Assembly (NCBI RefSeq): GCF_017877355.1
Contig: NZ_JAGIPR010000001.1
Location: 558,001 to 622,000, forward strand
Reading direction: 5' to 3'
DNA length: 64,000 nucleotides
Source of the DNA: Chryseobacterium jejuense
GTDB taxonomy: Bacteria > Bacteroidota > Bacteroidia > Flavobacteriales > Weeksellaceae
A program made the translations under genes and the position numbers. Below are positions 61,312 to 64,000 of this stretch, in pieces (the first letter of the stretch is position 1; each line of letters starts with the position of its first letter). The notes under the pieces are model-generated. The model searched no databases, was not told the origin of the DNA, and was given only the letters and a program-made list of their open reading frames with translations.

Positions 61312-61344
61312 TAGCCTGGCCACTTTCCTTGGTCAGGTTTTTTA
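61312..61344 (+). terminator. Terminator of the short transcription unit
   Basis: CCTGGCCA pairs with TGGTCAGG (one G-T), followed by TTTTTTATT. Confidence 0.7.
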
Positions 61345-61393
61345 TTGATTATAGATTTCTGCTTAAAGATGAATAATGATTTAATTTTATTTC

Positions 61394-61653
61394 AGCGTCT
61401 TTAAAAATATGTCATTATACTATAAAATTTTTGTTTCAAAAAGATTCTCATTTGCAGTTTCATAGGGCGAATAATTTATTATTCTCTCACAACTCCAGAA
61501 GATTTTCTCAGATTTTGTACCTGCATAATTTGTGAAATCAGCGTGAGAAAATATAAAGAAAATAATTTTAACACTTTATTTCAGTAAGGAAAAGTATAGA
61601 CTTTATGCTTAAATAAGCTGTATGGCTATGCAGCCGCTTAGAAAGAATCAATG
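61394..61653. repeat. Tandem non-coding element, copy A
   Basis: It begins AGCGTCTTTAAAAATATG and ends GAAAGAATCAATGA, and aligns to copy B at a constant offset of 276 bp with essentially no gaps (checked at CTGCATAATTT, 61521 and 61797, and TTTATTTCAG, 61575 and 61851). Over one 80-bp stretch I count about 80 percent identity. No ORF of usable size runs through it. Confidence 0.8.
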
Positions 61654-61669
61654 AAATTGATTCCACCTT

Positions 61670-61929
61670 AGCATCCTTAAAATATGCGTAATTATTTATA
61701 AAATCTTTGCGTTAAAAAAATTCTCAGCTACGATTTTTCATAGAAATTAGGTCAATATTTTCTCAAAAATTCAGGAGATTTACACGGATTTTGGATCTGC
61801 ATAATTTGCGAAATCAGTGTGAGAAGATGTTAAAAAAATAATTCTGATCCTTTATTTCAGCAAGGAAAAGGGGAGACTTTACAGTTGAATAAGCTATTGG
61901 GATATGTGCCCGCTAAGAAAAAATAATGA
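61670..61929. repeat. Tandem non-coding element, copy B
   Basis: The partner of copy A, starting AGCATCCTTAAAATATG and ending AAAAAATAATGA. Words such as CTGCATAATTTGCGAAATCA and ATTTACACGGATTTTGG resemble a dispersed Bacteroidetes repeat family (from memory). The gap 61930-62054 after it has no recognisable feature. Confidence 0.8.
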
Positions 61930-62054
61930 TGTAGTATTCAATTTTACGATCAATAAGTTTTGCGGTAAATTAAAATCACCAATAGAAATTTTGTTTTTTA
62001 CTTTTGAATATATTTTCAGAAGAATTTTTCAGCTATAGATCATGAGTGCTAAAG

Positions 62055-62591
62055 CTAAGGTTCAAAACTTTCGAATTTTCCATTTTCATAGAACAAAACA
62101 ATGCGTTTTATTTTATTAGTCTGATTTCCAGTAACTTGACTTAATATTTCTTCAGGTGAAGTTTCTAATCGCTGAGAATCCGATATTTTTTCTGAGGCTT
62201 TATCCTGGGATGGTATAACCGATTCTCCAGAAGACGCCAGAGGAAGCTCTTTCTCTGTTTCATCCACTCCGAATTCATCATCTTCGTTTATCATGGTAAA
62301 AAGATCGGGTAGAGGTGTCGTTCTTATCTGATCCTCTTCAGGCTGTTCTTCCTGAATTTTTGTTTCCGGTAATTCTGACTTTAGCATTTCACCTTCACCG
62401 GTAACCAGCCAATCCCAAAGAAGTTCGGGGAATCGGGATTTTATTTTTATGATAAACTCCAGTGACGGTTTATTTCTTCCGGATGTAATATGCGAAATGG
62501 AGGAACGCTGTACATCAATCTCATCTGCAAATTCAGATGGGGTAAGTCGGGAGTACTCTATAACTTTTGAAATTCTTTCGTTTAAACTCAT
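62055..62591 (-). CDS. XRE-type helix-turn-helix regulator
   Basis: 178 residues. Residues about 2-60 form an HTH_3-like domain (LNERISKVIEYSRLTPSEFADEI, then VQRSSISHITSGRNKPSLEFIIKI). The middle (about 70-150) is acidic, Pro/Glu/Ser-rich and probably disordered (LPETKIQEEQPEEDQIRTT). The last 20 residues form a conserved-looking block (KIKRIVLFYENGKFESFEP) whose role I do not know. There is no phage-type protease or sensor domain. The promoter -7 box overlaps the dyad at 62613-62624. It is flanked by about 1 kb of non-coding DNA on each side, and likely binds the dyads, by position. Confidence 0.85.
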   Translation of the reverse strand: MSLNERISKVIEYSRLTPSEFADEIDVQRSSISHITSGRNKPSLEFIIKIKSRFPELLWDWLVTGEGEMLKSELPETKIQEEQPEEDQIRTTPLPDLFTMINEDDEFGVDETEKELPLASSGESVIPSQDKASEKISDSQRLETSPEEILSQVTGNQTNKIKRIVLFYENGKFESFEP

Positions 62592-62612
62592 AAAAATAAG
62601 CCTTTAATTATT

Positions 62613-62639
62613 TTACAAATGTAACTCATTAAATTTACA
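62613..62639 (-). promoter_or_regulatory. Promoter of the XRE gene, -7 inside dyad site 1
   Basis: On the minus strand TACATTTG (62616-62623) is the -7 box, about 25 bp before the ATG. A -33 TTTG lies 20 bp further upstream (near 62644-62647). The dyad TTACAAATGTAA (62613-62624) covers the -7 box, so a bound protein would block the promoter. Confidence 0.65.
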
Positions 62640-62745
62640 AAAGCAAAATACAAATGTAAATAATTGAAACTTTTATCAATATACAAATGTAACATGATTA
62701 TAATGTGTTATTATATAAGTATTTATATATAAATTACAAATGTAC
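62613..62745. promoter_or_regulatory. Cluster of four TTACAAATGTAA dyads
   Basis: Sites at 62613-62624 (TTACAAATGTAA, exact), 62648-62659 (ATACAAATGTAA), 62681-62692 (ATACAAATGTAA) and 62734-62745 (TTACAAATGTAC), all in the same orientation, with start-to-start spacings of 35, 33 and 53 bp. The half-sites TACA/TGTA flank a central AA. Confidence 0.75.
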
Positions 62746-62829
62746 TTTATGATTATATATATTAAATTGATTCAATAGTAGAATTCAATAATGGGTTAAT
62801 ATTTATGGTAAATGGCCTTTAAAAATAGA

Positions 62830-62841
62830 TTATAAATGTAA
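62830..62841. promoter_or_regulatory. Dyad variant TTATAAATGTAA
   Basis: One base differs from the exact dyad, same orientation as the four sites to its left. Confidence 0.45.
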
Positions 62842-63153
62842 ATTTTGACTGTTAAAAAACCATTTTAGATGAGTTATTTTTCATCTTTAGTTATTTACAA
62901 TATTAATCTCTAGATATATTTCAAAATAGACCATTAAATCTCTAAAATATAGGATATATCGGCTTATAATGATGATTATAATCAATATACATAAGTAAAT
63001 TACTCTTGTAAATATTCAATTTCCAGTAATTTTTACATTATTTACGACTATATATCTTCTGTTGAATAAGATTAATTTTCAGTTAAGTTTTAAAGCTCTT
63101 TGAAATATCAATTAGAATTCAATATCTGCCATTTCTTGAAGTTTTTCTTTGCT

Positions 63154-63165
63154 TTACATTTGTAT
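63154..63165. promoter_or_regulatory. Dyad TTACATTTGTAT, reverse orientation
   Basis: It contains TACATTTG on the plus strand, with a TTG 16 bp upstream (63136-63138), so it is also a possible plus-strand promoter. Confidence 0.5.
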
Positions 63166-63429
63166 AAGCATATAAACAACCAAGTTTTCCACAATTTATT
63201 TGTTTAAAAAATATATGCTCATTTGGGCTAAAACAGGTATTTATTCACTTCAAGTATTCTTACAAATAGTATTTAAATGAATTTTGTAACTAACTGAATA
63301 GTAATTAATTAAATGTATAGTATTAAATTATTCGCAATCCACAATTTTATCAACAGACATTTTGTCAATAGCAACTGTTTAACAATGTTACTCATGTTAA
63401 TCCATTAACAACGAGTAAAATTCTTATTT

Positions 63430-63441
63430 TAACATTTGTAA
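63430..63441. promoter_or_regulatory. Dyad TAACATTTGTAA
   Basis: The core ACATTTGTAA is exact and one outer base differs. Confidence 0.5.
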
Positions 63442-63492
63442 ATTGCATTTTGTTTACAAAAATTCTGTCAATTTTTTCTTTTTTTCTGCTAT

Positions 63493-63504
63493 TTACAAAT
63501 GTTA
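63493..63504. promoter_or_regulatory. Dyad TTACAAATGTTA upstream of the carboxypeptidase promoter
   Basis: It lies directly upstream of the -33 TTG at 63512-63514. Confidence 0.5.
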
Positions 63505-63511
63505 ATGTTTA

Positions 63512-63538
63512 TTGTCTGCCTTAAAATGGCTAAATTTG
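63512..63538 (+). promoter_or_regulatory. Promoter of the M14 carboxypeptidase gene
   Basis: TTG (63512-63514), 16 bp, then TAAATTTG (63531-63538), 24 bp before ATG 63563. Confidence 0.6.
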
Positions 63539-63562
63539 ATTCCAGTAAATTATTTTCCAGCA

Positions 63563-64000
63563 ATGAACTTTGAACTTATTTATTCTCCGACCCCCGATTT
63601 CTCAAATCGCTATATTTCCCCTGAAAAATTATTTTCTTATCTACAAGCTAATCTCAGCGATTACATTCAGGAGATCGGAACATCCTATTTAGAGAAGCCT
63701 ATTTATCAATTAAGCATCGGAACCGGAAACATTCAGGTATTGGCTTGGTCACAAATGCACGGAAATGAATCCAATGCTACACACGCCATACTTGATCTTT
63801 TGATAAGCCTTGATAAAGCTCCGGAAATGAAAGAAGATTTATTCAGTAAAATCAGACTGGACTTTATCTTTATGCTTAACCCTGACGGATCTGAAAGATG
63901 GACAAGATTAAATGCCGTAGATATTGATCTTAACAGGGATTTCCATAATGAGGCTAGCAAGGAGATTAAGTTTCTTAAAAAGGCAGCCGCTTCAAAGAAA
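63563..64000 (+). CDS. M14 family zinc carboxypeptidase, N-terminal part (3' end outside window)
   Basis: The frame is open from ATG 63563 to the window end, 146 codons, and is not closed here. Zinc ligands H66 and E69 are in WSQMHGNES, and NPDGSERWTRLNAVDIDLNRDF provides the substrate-binding N and R of M14 peptidases. There is no signal peptide, so it may act in the cytoplasm on peptides or murein fragments. Promoter 63512-63538 and an upstream dyad suggest control by the neighbouring regulator. Confidence 0.88.
   Translation, partial: MNFELIYSPTPDFSNRYISPEKLFSYLQANLSDYIQEIGTSYLEKPIYQLSIGTGNIQVLAWSQMHGNESNATHAILDLLISLDKAPEMKEDLFSKIRLDFIFMLNPDGSERWTRLNAVDIDLNRDFHNEASKEIKFLKKAAASKK

Larger units (their letters stand above)
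62842..63562. other. AT-rich non-coding region, with further dyads
   Basis: No ORF is supported on either strand for about 720 bp. It contains dyads at 63154, 63430 and 63493, a degenerate one at 63260, DnaA-box-like words (TTTTCCACA 63185-63193, TTATCAACA 63347-63355), and promoter elements for the carboxypeptidase gene. GC is visibly far lower than in the genes. Confidence 0.6.

Noticed and set aside
61394-61929. A CRISPR array or tandem satellite
   Set aside because: Only two diverged copies with long units and no short conserved repeats with spacers.
60988-63562. A prophage or integrative element boundary
   Set aside because: No integrase, tRNA, direct-repeat att pair or phage structural gene is seen, and the XRE protein alone is not enough.
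1-64000. tRNA, rRNA or known riboswitches
   Set aside because: I looked at the larger gaps and saw no T-loop, anticodon arm or conserved riboswitch core. A covariance-model scan would be needed for certainty.

Overview
The window looks like a chromosomal segment of a Flavobacteriia bacterium, most likely Chryseobacterium or a close relative in the Weeksellaceae. This is inferred from low GC, the Bacteroidetes promoter form (TTG or TTTG, about 20 bp, then TAnnTTTG) before many genes, two secreted proteins with type IX secretion (T9SS) C-terminal sorting domains, an ATP synthase operon lacking beta and epsilon genes, and protein sequences that read like Chryseobacterium ones. No database was searched. 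I see no rRNA, tRNA, CRISPR array, prophage or insertion sequence. Almost everything is core metabolism and housekeeping.

Layout. 1-2570: end of a glycogen operon (glgA partial, an unknown lipoprotein, glgC). 2818-8089: an SRPBCC protein, then sucA-sucB (2-oxoglutarate dehydrogenase E1 and E2). 8171-11799: apaG, a DEDDh exonuclease, a family 2 glycosyltransferase with a lipid A type acyltransferase, and a secreted thioredoxin-like protein. 11885-18622: an aldehyde dehydrogenase and a tripartite efflux operon (MFS, HlyD, TolC) divergent from an AraC regulator. 19028-20319: rpsF-rpsR-rplI. 20474-27556: ClC channel, serine hydrolase, branched-chain type E2, SAM hydrolase, phoH. 27673-31533: five small outer-membrane beta-barrel genes. 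31616-38712: ffh and the atpB-E-F-H-A-G operon. 38982-45020: CNNM/CorC protein, clpS, udk, a FtsB-like protein, methylmalonyl-CoA mutase small subunit, a SAM methyltransferase and a small lipoprotein. 45191-60935: dipeptidase, two T9SS cargo proteins, SDR, etfBA, bifunctional nuclease, nucleoside permease, thiolase, UMF1-type MFS, mevalonate kinase-like GHMP kinase, UbiA prenyltransferase and proline dehydrogenase.

The last 3 kb differs. From 60988 to 63562 the only protein-coding gene of normal size is a small XRE-type regulator on the minus strand (62055-62591). To its right lies about 970 bp of very AT-rich non-coding DNA with at least eight copies or near-copies of the dyad TTACA-AA-TGTAA. 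In one orientation this dyad contains the sigma -7 box TACATTTG. To its left are two diverged, gap-free tandem copies of a 260-bp non-coding element (276-bp period), and a short transcription unit with a good promoter, a 34-codon ORF and a terminator. I consider this the best candidate for something undescribed.

Several families of inverted or clustered repeats sit in intergenic gaps: GCTGGAAG/CTTCCAGC arms, CTTCGGCTCCGCTCAGGATGACA-type arms, TTTAAGGTTTAAA-type words and others. They are almost certainly genome-wide dispersed repeats. Two palindromes, before etfBA and in the araC/efflux divergent promoter, are good operator candidates.
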